Source of the DNA: Anomaloglossus baeobatrachus
Taxonomy: Eukaryota > Chordata > Amphibia > Anura > Aromobatidae
DNA: 64,000 nt
NCBI RefSeq assembly: GCF_048569485.1
Contig: NC_134354.1
Coordinates: 690,230,698-690,294,697, forward strand
Reading direction: 5' to 3'
The position numbers and the translations under genes are program-made. Below the pieces are notes generated by a model. That model did no database searches. It saw nothing but the letters and a program-made list of their open reading frames with translations, and was not told the DNA's origin. The first letter of the stretch is position 1; each line of letters starts with the position of its first letter. Below, one piece after another: positions 21,725-32,378 of the stretch.

Positions 21725-23180
21725 ATGTCTCAAACAAGGAGCAAGGCTCCAAAGCTTTATTCTTCATGCACTGCATGTAAGCTCCTGCTGCCTGAGCCGA
21801 GCACCTATCCACATTGTGATGTCTGCTCTAACTTGGCGGTGCCACAGCCTGGAGTCTCACCCCCAGTGGTCTCTCAGGCTGCTGCTGCACCTGTGATTGA
21901 ACCCCCGGCCTGGGTAGAGTCCTTTTCTAGGTCCATATCCCAGTCATTTGCTGAGTCCATGGGACTTTTGTCCAGGACTTTGATGAATATGCATCAGCCC
22001 CCCTCACACAGGGTGCCTCTAATACTCTTGACAGGACTCCTATCCTCTGACCTCCGTCCATCAGAGCTCACGGAGGATTCATCATCTGATCCCAGACCCC
22101 GTCCTTCTAAGAGAAGGCGCAGGGTTTCCTCCCCCTCCCCATCCCACGGCTCTGTCTCAAGAGCTGACTCTCAAGATGAGGAGGATGCCCTCACTGGGGG
22201 CTCGGAGGCTATGTATCCCATCGATTTCTCTGAGGGTGACTCAGATCTTAGTGATTTGATTGCTTCTATTACTTCTGTGCTGGATCTCAATCCGCCAGTG
22301 TCAGAGGAACAACTCTTTGGCAGAAAAACATCAGTTTACCTCGCCTAAGAGAGTGAAGAGTGTGTTCTTTAACCACTCCAGTTTTCAGACCGCTGTGACC
22401 AAACCCAGGGCCTGCCCTGACAAACGCTTTCCAAAGCGTGGTTCTGATGACCGGTTTCCATTTCCACCTGAGGTGGTCAAGGAGTGGTCTCACTCCCCAA
22501 AGGTAGACCCTCCGGTGTCTAGGCTCTCAGCCCAGACCGTTGTGTCGGTGGCTGACGGCACCTCACTTAAGGATTCCACTGACCGTCAGATTGACCTTCT
22601 GGCCCAATCTGTGTATGAAGCTGCGGGGGCCGCGTTTTCCCCGACTTTTGCAGCAGTGTGGGCTCTCAAAGCCATCTCTGCTTCTCTAGAGGAGATGCAT
22701 TCCCTCACCAAGGAATCTATGCCCAAGATGGTTACCTTAACTGCTCAGGCTTCAGCTTTTTCATCCTATGCCATGTCTGCCATGCTAGAGGCTGCTCACC
22801 GCACTGTGGTGGCTTCAGCTAATTCTCTTGTTATCCGCAGGATTTTGTGGCTTCGAGAGTGGAAGGCAGATGCTTCTTCCAAGAAGTTTCTTGCTGGGCT
22901 CCCTTTTGCTGGTTCACGGCTGTTTGGTGAACAGCTGGATGAAATCCGTAAAGAAGCTACTGGCGGGAAGAGTACTTCCATGCCACAAACCAAGACCAGG
23001 AAACCCGCCCAGGGTAGGAATCAATCGAGGTTTCGTTCCTTTCGTTCCTCCAACTGGTCATCCTCTAAGCCTTCCGCCTCGTCCGCTAACTCAGACAAGG
23101 ATCAGAAATCCAACTGGCGCCCAAAAGCGCGTCCGCAGAAGACTGCAGGAGGTTCTGCCACTAAGGCAGCTTCCTCATGA
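21725..23180 (+). pseudogene. DIRS copy D, gag part
   Basis: Starts MSQTRSKAPKLYSSCTACK and keeps the cysteine cluster with PHCDVC. The conserved central block KVDPPVSRLSAQTVVSVADG and the basic C-terminal tail are present. About one break. Sequence is well diverged from the copy B gag although the domain order is the same. Confidence 0.85.
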
Positions 23181-25087
23181 CTCTCGGCCCGCTCCAGCCA
23201 CGTCCTTAGTCGGTGGCAGGCTCTCCCACTTCGGAGACTTGCTTTAACCAAGCGTCGCCAATCAGTGGGTGAGAGACATCATATCTCACGGCTACAGGAT
23301 AGAATTCTCTTCCAGCCCTCCAAACAGATTTTTTTCTCTCAACTCCCCCCTGCTCCAAGGCCGCCGCCTTCTCGCAGGCCGTGGCGTCCTTACAGGCAAA
23401 CGGAGTGATTGTCCCAGTTCCCGCTCAGGAACGGTTCAGAGGTTTTTACTCAAATCTCTTCCTAGTTCCAAAAAAGGACGGTACCTTCCGGCCCATCCTG
23501 GATCTCAAGCTTCTCAACAAGCATGTCCGGGTGCGGCATTTTCGCATGGAGTCTCTGCGATCAGTCATTGCCTCTATGACCAAAGGGGAGTTCCTGGCGT
23601 CCATCGACATCAGAGATGCCTTTCTACATGTGCCAATCGCAGTGTCACATCAGCGTTGGTTACGTTTTGCGATAGGAGAGGATCATTTCCAATTCGTGGC
23701 TCTCCCCTTTGGGTTAGCCACGGCCCCTCGTGTATTCACCAAGGTCATGGCGGCAGTGATTGCGGTCCTGCACCTCCAGGGGTTAGCAGTGCTTCCTTAT
23801 CTGGACGACCTTCTGGTGAAGGGTACATCCAGCGCAGACTGTCAGCGGAGTGTTTCGCTCACTTTCGCCACCCTAGCCCAATTCGTGTGGATTGTCAATC
23901 TTCCCAAATCCACTCTGACTCCGACCCAGAGTCTCACGTACCTAGGGATGCAGTTCGAGACTTTGCCGGCACTTGTGAAGTTGCCCTTAGACAAACAGCT
24001 GTCACTCCGGTTGGCGGTGCGCTCTCTCCTGAGGCCCCGCCGTTATACCCTCAGGCGTCTGATGCAGGTGCTGGGTCAATTGGTGGCCTCCATGGAGGCT
24101 GTTCCCTTTGCCCAGTTCCATCTGCGTCCTCTACAGCTGGACATTCTCCGCTGTTGGGACAAGCGGCCTTCCTCCTTACAGAGGTTAGTGGCTCTATCGC
24201 CACGGACCAGGAGCTCTCTTCAGTGGTGGCTTCGACCCCCCCCCCCCCTTTTCCTGTCCCAAGGGCGCTCCTTCCTGACTCCGTCCTGGGTGATTCTCAC
24301 CACGGATGCCAGCCTATCCGGCTGGGGAGCGGTACATCTCCACCACAGAGCACAGGGCACTTGGACTCCGTCCGAGTCAGCCCTTTCAATCAATGTGCTG
24401 GAAACCAGAGCTGTGCTTCTAGCTCTCCTAGCCTTTCACCACCTGTTGGCGGGCAGGCACATTCAAGTCCAGTCAGACAACGCGACAGCGGTTGCCTACA
24501 TCAATCACCAAGGCGGGACACGCAGCCGCCTGGCAATGTTGGAGGTCCAACGCATTCTTCAATGGGCGGAGGACTCCAAGTCCATTATATCCGCAGTCCA
24601 CATCCCTGGCGTAGAAAACTGGGAGGCAGATTATCTCAGCCGTCAATCCGTGGACGGTGGCGAGTGGTCCCTGCACCCGGCAGTGTTTCAGTCAATCTGC
24701 CGCAAGTGGTGCACTCCGGTCGTGGACCTAATGGCATCCCGTCACAACAACAAGGTTCCGGTTTACGTGGCTCGCTCCCACGATCCTCAGGCCTTCGCCG
24801 CGGACGCTCTGGTTCAAAACTGGTCCCAGTTTCGTCTGTCCTACGTGTTTCCCCCTCTAGCTCTCTTGCCCAGAGTCCTGCGCAAGATCAGAATGGAGGG
24901 CCGTCGAGTCATCCTCATTGCACCGGACTGGCCCAGGCGAGCTTGGTATCCGGACCTGCTCCAACTGTCCGTGGAGATGCCGTGGCATCTTCCGGACCGT
25001 CCAGACCTGCTCTCGCAAGGTCCGTTTTTCCGCCCGAATTCTGCGGCACTCAAATTGACGGCGTGGCTCTTGAGTCCTGGATTTTGA
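23180..25087 (+). pseudogene. DIRS copy D, RT-RNase H-methyltransferase part
   Basis: Nearly all of it is open (568 residues in one frame). RT motifs PKKDGTFRPILDLKLLNKH, SIDIRDAFLHVPI, ALPFGLATAPRVFTKVM and LPYLDDLLV; RNase H TTDASLSGWGAVHLHH and QSDNATAVAYINHQGG; methyltransferase-like DLMASRHNNKVPVY and LSYVFPPLALLPRVL. About one break near the front. Confidence 0.88.
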
Positions 25088-26106
25088 CAGCTTCTGGTAT
25101 TCCTCCTGAAGTCATCTCCACTATGACTCGGGCCCGTAAGTCTTCCTCCGTCAAGATCTATCACAGGACTTGGAAAATTTTCCTGTCCTGGTGTCGCTCT
25201 TCCGGCCATTCTCCTTGGCCATTCTCGTTGCCGACCCTTCTGTCTTTTTTTACAGTCCGGTCTGCAGCTAGGACTGTCCCTCAACTCTCTCAAGGGACAA
25301 GTCTCAGCTCTATCAGTGCTGTTCCAGCGGCGTCTCGCCCGGCTGGCTCAGGTCCGCACCTTCATGCAAGGTGCGTCTCACATCATTCCGCCTTATCGGC
25401 GGCCCTTGGATCCCTGGGACCTTAACTTGGTCCTCACGGTATTGCAGAAACCCCCTTTCGAGCCCCTTAGGGAGGTTTCTTTGTATCGTCTTTCTCAAAA
25501 GGTGGCCTTTCTAGTTGCCATAACTTCTCTCAGGAGAGTCTCTGATTTGGCTGCGCTCTCCTCGGAGTCACCTTTTTTGGTTTTTCACCAAGACAAGGTA
25601 GTTCTCCGTCCGACACCGGACTTTCTTCCTAAGGTGGTCTCTCCCTTCCACCTTAACCAGGATATTTCCTTGCCTTAATTCTGTCCGGCCCCTGTTCATC
25701 GCTTTGAGAAAGCGCTGCATACTCTAGATCTGGTGCGTGCTCTCCGGATCTATGTGTCTCGCACCGCTGCGCTTAGGCGGTGCACCTCTCTTTTTGTGCT
25801 AACCACAGGGCGGCGCAAGGGTCTCTCTGCTTCTAAGCCGACCTTGGCCCGTTGGATTAGATCGACCATTTCGGACGCCTACCAGAGTACTCAGGTGCCT
25901 CCCCCGCCGGGGATCAAAGCACACTCGACCAGAGCTGTTGGTGCCTCTTGGGCTTTTAGGCACCAGGCTACGGCTCAACAAGTCTGTTAGGCTGCCACTT
26001 GGACTAGCCTGCATACCTTTTCGAAGCACTACCAAGTGCATGCTCATGCTTCGGCAGATGCGAGCTTGGGCAGACTCATCCTTCAGGCGGCTGTCGCCCA
26101 CTTGTG
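25085..26106 (+). pseudogene. DIRS copy D, tyrosine recombinase part
   Basis: Retains the first-Arg region SLRRVSDLAALSSESPF, the HSTRAVGASWAFRHQATAQQ block and the start of the terminal block. Broken, about three breaks. Confidence 0.82.
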
Positions 26107-26584
26107 AAGTTAGGCTCCGCCTACTTCTTAGTTTTTTCTGTTTATTCCCACCCAGGGACAGCTTTGTAACGTCCCATGGTCTGGCTCTCCCAAAGGAACG
26201 ATAAAGAAAAAGAGAATTTTGTTACTTACCGTAAATTCTTTTTCTTATAGTTCCGTATTGGGAGACCCAGCTCCCTCCCTGTTGCCTGTTGGCAATTTTC
26301 TTGTTCCGTGTGTTATCACCGGCTGTTGTCGTGGACAGAGTCTCCGGTTGTTCCGGTTCTTACTCGGTTCTACTTGTGGGTGGCTATTCTCCTTCAGCTT
26401 TTGCACTAAACTGGCTAGGACTGGCTACCAGGGGGTGTATAAGCTCAGAGGGAGGAGCTACACTTTTAAGTGTAGTACTTTGTGTGTCCTCCGGAGGCAG
26501 AAGCTAAACACCCATGATCTGGGTCTCCCAATACGGAACTATAAGAAAAAGAATTTACGGTAAGTAACAAAATTCTCTTTTTTT

Positions 26585-26950
26585 GTTTAACCTTTTTTTT
26601 TTTTTTAACCCTCGTAGCATGCTATCCTCAGTTTACATTGCAAAATCCCGGTGACAGATTCCCTTTAATATTGTGGAATTGTTGGACATCATAGGGGTTA
26701 TATCATGGCAGACCTGGAAGTCTTCTGCTGGCCCCCGTCTGCTATCTGGCTCCCTGAGACCTACTCTCAGATGCCAGCTATGTAATAAAGCTTGACAAAA
26801 TGAAGGGCATCAATCATGCAATGCAGGACTTCTTTAAAATTAACAAGTAACTTCTATATTTAATTCCGATTAAAGTTCTTCTGAAAGGTTATTGGAAAGT
26901 TAATTGTCTGTTTTATGTGAGAAATATGGGCTTCTAAAACATTGTTCCCA
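26585..26950. other. Gene-free stretch with TTAA-family end
   Basis: A T-rich start, then a right-hand remnant of the TTAA family (GGTGACAGATTCCCTTTAA, about 26650-26668). The remainder is unassigned. Confidence 0.5.
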
Positions 26951-26951
26951 A

Positions 26952-27213
26952 AGTGATGAGCGAGCACTACTATGCTCGGGCGCTCTATAGTCTCTACGAG
27001 CAGTTGGATGCTCGGCTGGGCTGTGACTGGAGCATCTGAGTATAATGGAAGTGAATGGGGAACTCCCAACATTTTTCTGGAAGATTCTTGGAAAAATGTT
27101 GGAGTCTCCCATTGACTTCCATTATATTCTGTACACAAGTCGCACCCATCCGAGCGTCGCACTGCTCTTAGTGAGTGCTGAGCACCCCAGCATGGTAGTG
27201 CTCGCTCATCACT
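26952..27213. repeat. Palindromic TIR element, GATGAGCGAGCACTAC type
   Basis: Left end AGTGATGAGCGAGCACTACT and right end AGTGCTCGCTCATCACT are inverted repeats. An inner inverted pair (CCAACATTTTTCTGGAAGAT and ATCTTGGAAAAATG-like) folds the middle. No transposase. Diverged relatives appear near 40665-41090 and 41173-41480. Confidence 0.75.
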
Positions 27214-27629
27214 ATTGGTATGCTCTGTTAAGGTGATCTCCAGAGTTAAAATTTATTTCCAGTTCAATATTAAAGATTTTTTTAAAATTTACAATTATTA
27301 CTGTTGATGTACTCAAAGTGGTGCGGGCACTACATCTCGATCCCATACCATTAACATATCCTCTATTTTCTGTCCGTACCATTTAAAAGGTTTATTGGTG
27401 AAGCCAAAAGATTCCTCCCCCGGTGTCATTACCACTCTCTCAAGTGCAGAGGAGCATTTGGACCCCATTGAGCTTTCTATCTCGTCTCTTCTGTCTGTGA
27501 ACATTTTATTGAAATAAAGAAGTTACTTGTTAACTTTCAAGAAGCGCTGACTTGTACGATGTATTCCTTTTTTATTTGGTCGGATGCTCTGCCAATCTGC
27601 AGGTTCCTTGTGCTTTTGGCTGATGTGAA
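27214..27629. other. Gene-free stretch
   Basis: AT-rich unassigned sequence. No exon, RNA gene or clear repeat boundary was recognised. Confidence 0.4.
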
Positions 27630-27687
27630 TTAAAGGGAATCTGTCACCAGGTTTTTGCTATTTCATCTCAGACAAGCATAATGTAGA

Positions 27688-28208
27688 CAAAACAATCACT
27701 GATCTCGGGGAGACCAGCCAGAGAAAACACTGCCGGCAGCCAGCGAGGGCGCTCAAGACAGTGAAATCCTAGGTACATTGCCCACTGGGAAATATGCAAA
27801 TCAAAAAAGTCCGTGGAGCCTCTGTTAGGAGTGTCAACACAGAAAACAGCCAGATATCCCTCCGGGAAGGACCCAGCCAAGGGGAGGCCCTTTTTAGGAG
27901 ACCACCATAACCACCATATTAAGTGGCCCTTTTAGTCAATATCCAACTTTTTGACAAGTTTAAAGATATGGCAAGGGAAATACCAAGGCCAGGTATCCAT
28001 CCACAGACAGGTGTTTCGGGGTATTTCCCCTCATCAGTGTGGAGTAGGATTCTGGCTGGGTGGGAGCAATGCCTAGTAGACCAACAAGACAAAACAATCA
28101 CTGATCTCGGGGAGACCAGCCAGAGAAAACACTGCCGGCAGCCAGCGAGGGCGCTCAAGACAGTGAAATCCTAGGTACATTGCCCCCTGGGAAAGGTTTC
28201 TGTGTTAC
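27688..28208 (-). mobile_element. Penelope-like hammerhead retroelement with partial tandem ends
   Basis: A 521-bp insert flanked by a 12-bp duplication GCATAATGTAGA (27676-27687 and 28209-28220). The insert has a 105-bp segment at its left (27688-27792) repeated at its right (28090-28194) with one visible difference, separated by 297 bp that contain a hammerhead ribozyme on the minus strand. Partial tandem organisation with a ribozyme in the repeat unit fits the pLTR ends of Penelope-like elements. No RT or endonuclease is present. Confidence 0.7.
28000..28043 (-). ncRNA. Hammerhead ribozyme (type I, minimal stem III)
   Basis: On the minus strand: stem I 5' strand TCCACA, core CTGATGA, stem II GGGG-AAATA-CCCC, core GAAA, a very short stem III (CACCT with the G of GTC), cleavage triplet GTC, and stem I 3' strand TGTGGA. 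Stem I pairs perfectly over 6 bp and stem II over 4 bp, and every invariant core base is present. A minimal stem III is typical of Penelope-like element ribozymes. Activity is inferred from sequence. Confidence 0.85.
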
Positions 28209-28317
28209 GCATAATGTAGAGACAGAGATCCTGATTCCAGCGATGTGTCACTTACTGAGCTGTTTGCTGTCATTTTGATAAAAATCAATGTTTTATCTGC
28301 TGCAGATCTAGCAGTTA

Positions 28318-28517
28318 GGGTATGATTCCACTTGCATATGACTCATGTGAGTCTCGCATCGCTATCACCCGGCATGGCGCACACTCTCTTGACAGGAGCG
28401 GATCGGCTGCATGTATTTCCATGCAGCCGAGGCGCACCTGTCAGGAGAGTGTGCGGCCATTCTGGGTGATACCGATGAGCGACTCACATGAGTCATATGC
28501 AAGTGGAACCATACCCT
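28318..28517. repeat. Palindromic TIR element nested in the TTAA element
   Basis: Long inverted arms: AGGGTATGATTCCACTTGCA and TATGACTCATGTGAGTC on the left, and GACTCACATGAGTCATA with TGCAAGTGGAACCATACCCT on the right. No coding content; sequence is well conserved between arms, suggesting moderate youth. Confidence 0.8.
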
Positions 28518-28668
28518 TATACAGAGCTCATGAATATGCTGGACTACCTGGCAGCAGGCCCAGTAGTCCGCTAATGATAATCTGCTGATTAATTAGTGAT
28601 TTTATAAGAATCTTCATCATACTGCTGTCAGATTAGGTGGCAAAAACCTGGTGACAGATTCCCTTTAA

Positions 28669-29378
28669 TGGCTGGAATCGTCAAATTTACTGCCGGCAAG
28701 CACGTAGCTCTCTTTTGTTGTACTACAAGGGTAAGAACGCACTTTGCTTTTTACCTGCTTTTTTGCTGCTTTTTCAACTGCAGCGTTTAATGCCAAAATG
28801 GAGGTGTTCTGCTTTTCAAGCAAAGTCTATGGGAATTTGGGTTTCTTGTCCGCACTATGCTGTTCAAACTGCAGCCTTTTTGTGGCAGAACTTTGGTCAA
28901 AAACTCTGCTTTGCAGTGCAAAACCCAAATGGCAAAAACAATTGACAGGACAGTAGTGTATGTAGTAGCTATGCTGTTAGCAAGTACTGTTTGCTATTCG
29001 CATATTCGTTTCGCGTAGCAGGCGCAGTGTAAGTCAATGGGAAATACTCGCTAAGTAGCGAGTAACCTGAAAGCCATACTATTCACTACTCGCACGAAAA
29101 GTATGGCTGTCAGGTTACTCACTACTTAGCAAGTATTTCCCATTGACTTACATTGGGGCCGCTACTCATAAGGAATATGCGAGTAGTGGACAGTACTCAC
29201 TAACTACTCGCTAAACACTAGTGATGTTCGGTCATGACCCTCTCACCAATCTGTGACTTTCACCGATTTAATAAAAACAGGTCAGTATCATCCCTATTAA
29301 TAGGGCACAGAAGTATTCAGGCCAAAATGCTGCTCAATTCATTCTCTGTGGGGCTGCTGAGTACTGTGGTTGGCTTTT
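28669..29378. repeat. Palindromic stretch, about 28980-29222, in gene-free sequence
   Basis: From about 28980 to 29222 the sequence folds on itself: GTAAGTCAATGGGAAATACT and AGTATTTCCCATTGACTTAC are inverse, as are GAGTAACCTGAAAGCCATAC and GTATGGCTGTCAGGTTACTC. The flanking sequence (28669-28979 and 29223-29378) is unassigned; the part 28730-28930 resembles the TGC/GCA-rich MITE interiors. Confidence 0.65.
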
Positions 29379-29778
29379 AGGCTATGTGCGCACAGTGCAT
29401 TTTTGCGCGTTTTTTGGGTGCGTTTTTGGCCTCAAAACTGCAGGACTTTGCTTCCCCAGCAAAGTCTGAGTTTTCATTTTTGCTGTCCGCACACATCTGT
29501 TTTTTTTACCTGCGTTTTTGAGTTAAAAAAAAAATTGTACATGTCAGTTCTTTCCTGCGTTTTTCTGCGTTTTCCGCCCATGCAATGCATTTGAAAAACG
29601 CAGCAAAACGCAGAGATCAAAAACGCAGCAAAACGCAGCCAAAAACGCACCAAATCGCGGCAAAAACGCATGCGGTTTTTGATGCGTTTTTTCGACACAG
29701 GTGCGTTTTTGTGCGTTTTTAGCGGCCAAAAACGCACAAACGCAGCGTCAAAAAGACGCAGTGTGCGAACCTAGCCTT
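29379..29778. repeat. Palindromic TIR element, GCTATGTGCGCAC type
   Basis: The left end AGGCTATGTGCGCACAGTGC and the right end GCGTCAAAAAGACGCAGTGT then GCGAACCTAGCCT are inverse. The interior is dominated by TGCGTTTTT and AAAAACGCA words. Confidence 0.75.
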
Positions 29779-30721
29779 ACAGGAAACCCCATAGAGAATG
29801 TAGCACTGGTTGGACACGTGCATTGTCTCCATTCTATCAGGTATGAAAATTCCCCGCTTTGCATAAAGTGCCTGCCTTAACCCATACTCCAGATCTCCCC
29901 CCCCCCCCCCAATCATTATCATTACTGTACAACACTTTTTTAATCTCTCATTTTTTTTCTTCTCCTAAATGCAATGGGCACATTGCACCTTTTTTCCATT
30001 GCTGTATTTTTTGGACTATAAGACGCACCTGTTAACAAGAAAAATCTCAATCTCGCGTCTGCACAGATAGCTCACAGGCTCGCGCACGCGCACCTATGTT
30101 TTTAGCTATGCCCGCAATGGGACAGAGTGAAGTGAGCTGGGAATGACTGCGCAGGCACATGATTCAGCCCAGCTACGTAATGATGACTGAGGCGTCAGAC
30201 ACGTCAACCATCAAAGGAGGATGGCGAACAGCAGCAGGAGGGGGGGCAGGAGATGAAAAAGAGGACGCCCATCCTACCAGAACAGGTAATTTGCATACGT
30301 GGTCGTCAGATTTTTGTAAAGTTATTTTTGGGGTCTGCAAGGGGAGTCGGGGAACAAGGTGCACCTTCATAGAATGCAGCCCAGGAGCTGCAGAAGGTGA
30401 CACTTTTGGTTCAATACTGAAAATACTGGTGACAGGTTCCCTTTAATAATGTCCATTAAAACATTCATTCAATCAGAATAAAGATGTGTTTTAAATATAT
30501 TTTGCGGATGCTGGAATTTTTCCATTTTTGCTCCTTATCGATGACCTGATAAGTGGTCCAGGATCTCTGAGCACCGCACCCATAACCAAATTATACTGGT
30601 GAGCTGTTAAAGACTCCTTATTTCTGTAGATATCTCATATATTACCTAGTAAACAATTGGTGAAGAGCAGCCAATTTAGGATGCCATCCAACTCCTGTAC
30701 GTGGTTTTCCTGGACTCTTTT
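29779..30721. repeat. Mixed small-repeat patch
   Basis: A C14-class run lies near 29896-29911. One end of the ACTATAAGACGCACCTG family is at about 30015-30035. A right half of a TTAA-family element runs to TGACAGGTTCCCTTTAATAA (about 30429-30448); its GAATGCAGCCCAGGAGCTGCAG block (30373-30394) matches the arms of the palindrome at 35646-36651. No gene recognised. Confidence 0.55.
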
Positions 30722-31356
30722 ATGCCGGCGTCACACGGTACGATATATCGGGCGATATGCCGTCGGGGTCACGCTGTTAGTGACACACATCCGGCATCAT
30801 TTGATATATCGTACTGTGTGACACCTCCAAACGACTGTGAAAGAGCAAAAGAAGGGAATTTTGTTTACTTACCGTAAATTCCTTTTCTTCTAGCTCCTAT
30901 TGGGAGACCCAGACAATTGGGTGTATAGCTTCTGCCTCCGGAGGCCACACAAAGTATTACACTTTAAAAAGTGTAACCCCTCCCCTCTGCCTATACACCC
31001 TCCCGTGCATCACGGGCCCATCAGTTTTGGTGCCAAAGCAGGAAGGAGGAAACTTATAAATTGGTCTAAGGTAAATTCAATCCGAAGGATGTTCGGAGAA
31101 CTGAAACCATGAACCAAAAGAACAATTCAATATGAACAACATGTGAACACAAACGAACAAACAGCCCGAAGGGAACAGGGGCGGATGCTGGGTCTCCCAA
31201 TAGGAGCTAGAAGAAAAGGAATTTACGGTAAGTAAACAAAATTCCCTTCTTCTTTGTCGCTCCATTGGGAGACCCAGACAATTGGGACGTCCAAAAGCAG
31301 TCCCTGGGTGGGTAAAAGAATACCTCGATAAAAAGAGCCGAAACAACGGCCCCCTC

Positions 31357-32378
31357 TTACAGGTGGGCAACCGCCGCCTGAAGGACTCGCCTACCTAGGC
31401 TGGCATCTGCCGAAGCATAGGCATGCACCTGATAGTGTTTTGTGAAAGTGTGCAGACTCGACCAGGTAGCCGCCTGACACACCTGCTGAGTCGTAGCCTG
31501 GTGCCGCAATGCCCAGGATGCACCCACGGCTCTGGTAGAATGGGCTTTCAGCCCTGAAGGAATCGGAAGCCCAGAAGAACGGTAGGCTTCAGAAATCGGT
31601 TCCTTGATCCACCGAGCCAATGTTGACTTGGAAGCCTGCGACCCCTTACGCTGGCCAGCGACAAGGACAAAAAGCGCATCAGAACGGCGCAGTGGCGCCG
31701 TGCGAGACACGTAGATCCGGAGGGCTCTCACTAGATCTAACAAATGCAAATCCTTTTCACATTGGTGAATTGGATGAGGGCAAAAAGAAGGTAAGGAGAT
31801 ATCCTGATTGAGATGAAAAGTGGACACCACCTTAGGGAGAAAGTCCGGGACCGGACGCAGAACCACCTTATCCTGGTGAAATACTAGGAAAGGGGCTTTG
31901 CATGACAGCGCTGCAAGCTCTGACACTCTTCGGAGTGATGTAACCGCCACTAGAAATGCCACCTTCTGCGAAAGACGTGATAGAGAGACATCCCGCAGCG
32001 GCTCGAAGGGCGGTTTTTGAAGAGCCCGTAGAACCGTGTTGAGATCCCAGGGTTCCAGCGGACGCTTGTAAGGTGGGACTATGTGACAAACTCCCTGCAG
32101 GAACGTGCGTACCTGCGGAAGCCTGGCTAGACGCTTTTGAAAAAACACGGAAAGCGCCGATACTTGTCCCTTGAGAGAGCCGAGAGACAAACCCTTGTCC
32201 AATCCAGATTGAAGGAATGAAAGAAACGTGGGTAAGGCAAACGGCCAGGGGGTAAACCCCTTCTCAGAGCACCAGGCTAAGAAGATCCTCCAAGTTCTGT
32301 GATAGATCTTGGCTGACGTTGGTTTCCTGGCCTGTCTCATAGTGGCAATGACATCTTGAGATAACCCTGAGGACGCTA
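31357..32378 (-). CDS. DIRS copy E, tyrosine recombinase
   Basis: An open frame. It carries SLRRVSELAALSCKAPF, LKAHSTRAVGASWALRHQAT and SLHTFTKHYQVHAYASAD before the stop, that is the Arg, HxxR and terminal Tyr signatures. The amino-terminal side has TMRQARKPTSAKIYHRTWR, the DNA-binding side of the domain by analogy with copy B. Confidence 0.85.

Larger units (their letters stand above)
20699..26584 (+). mobile_element. DIRS retroelement copy D (separate subfamily)
   Basis: A 5.9-kb element with the same design but clearly diverged sequence: CTCCTCCCTCTGAGCTTATA replaces the GCCCCTCCCCTTCTGGC block in the ends. Parts: left ITR (about 20699-20860), leader, gag (21725-23180), RT-RNase H-methyltransferase (about 23180-25087), tyrosine recombinase (about 25085-26106), internal complementary region (26172-26271), right ITR (about 26390-26584). 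It is broken, but with only about five breaks in total, so intermediate in age. The ends start TTTTTTC and finish CTCTTTTTTT rather than TTCTT and CCCTTCTT. Confidence 0.9.
27634..28664. repeat. TTAA-flanked TIR element carrying two nested insertions
   Basis: The ends read AAAGGGAATCTGTCACCAGG and its reverse complement, about 27 bp alike, flanked by TTAA at 27630-27633 and 28665-28668. TTAA duplication is the piggyBac hallmark, so this is probably a piggyBac-type MITE. It contains a hammerhead-bearing retroelement (27688-28208) and a small palindromic element (28318-28517). Confidence 0.75.
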
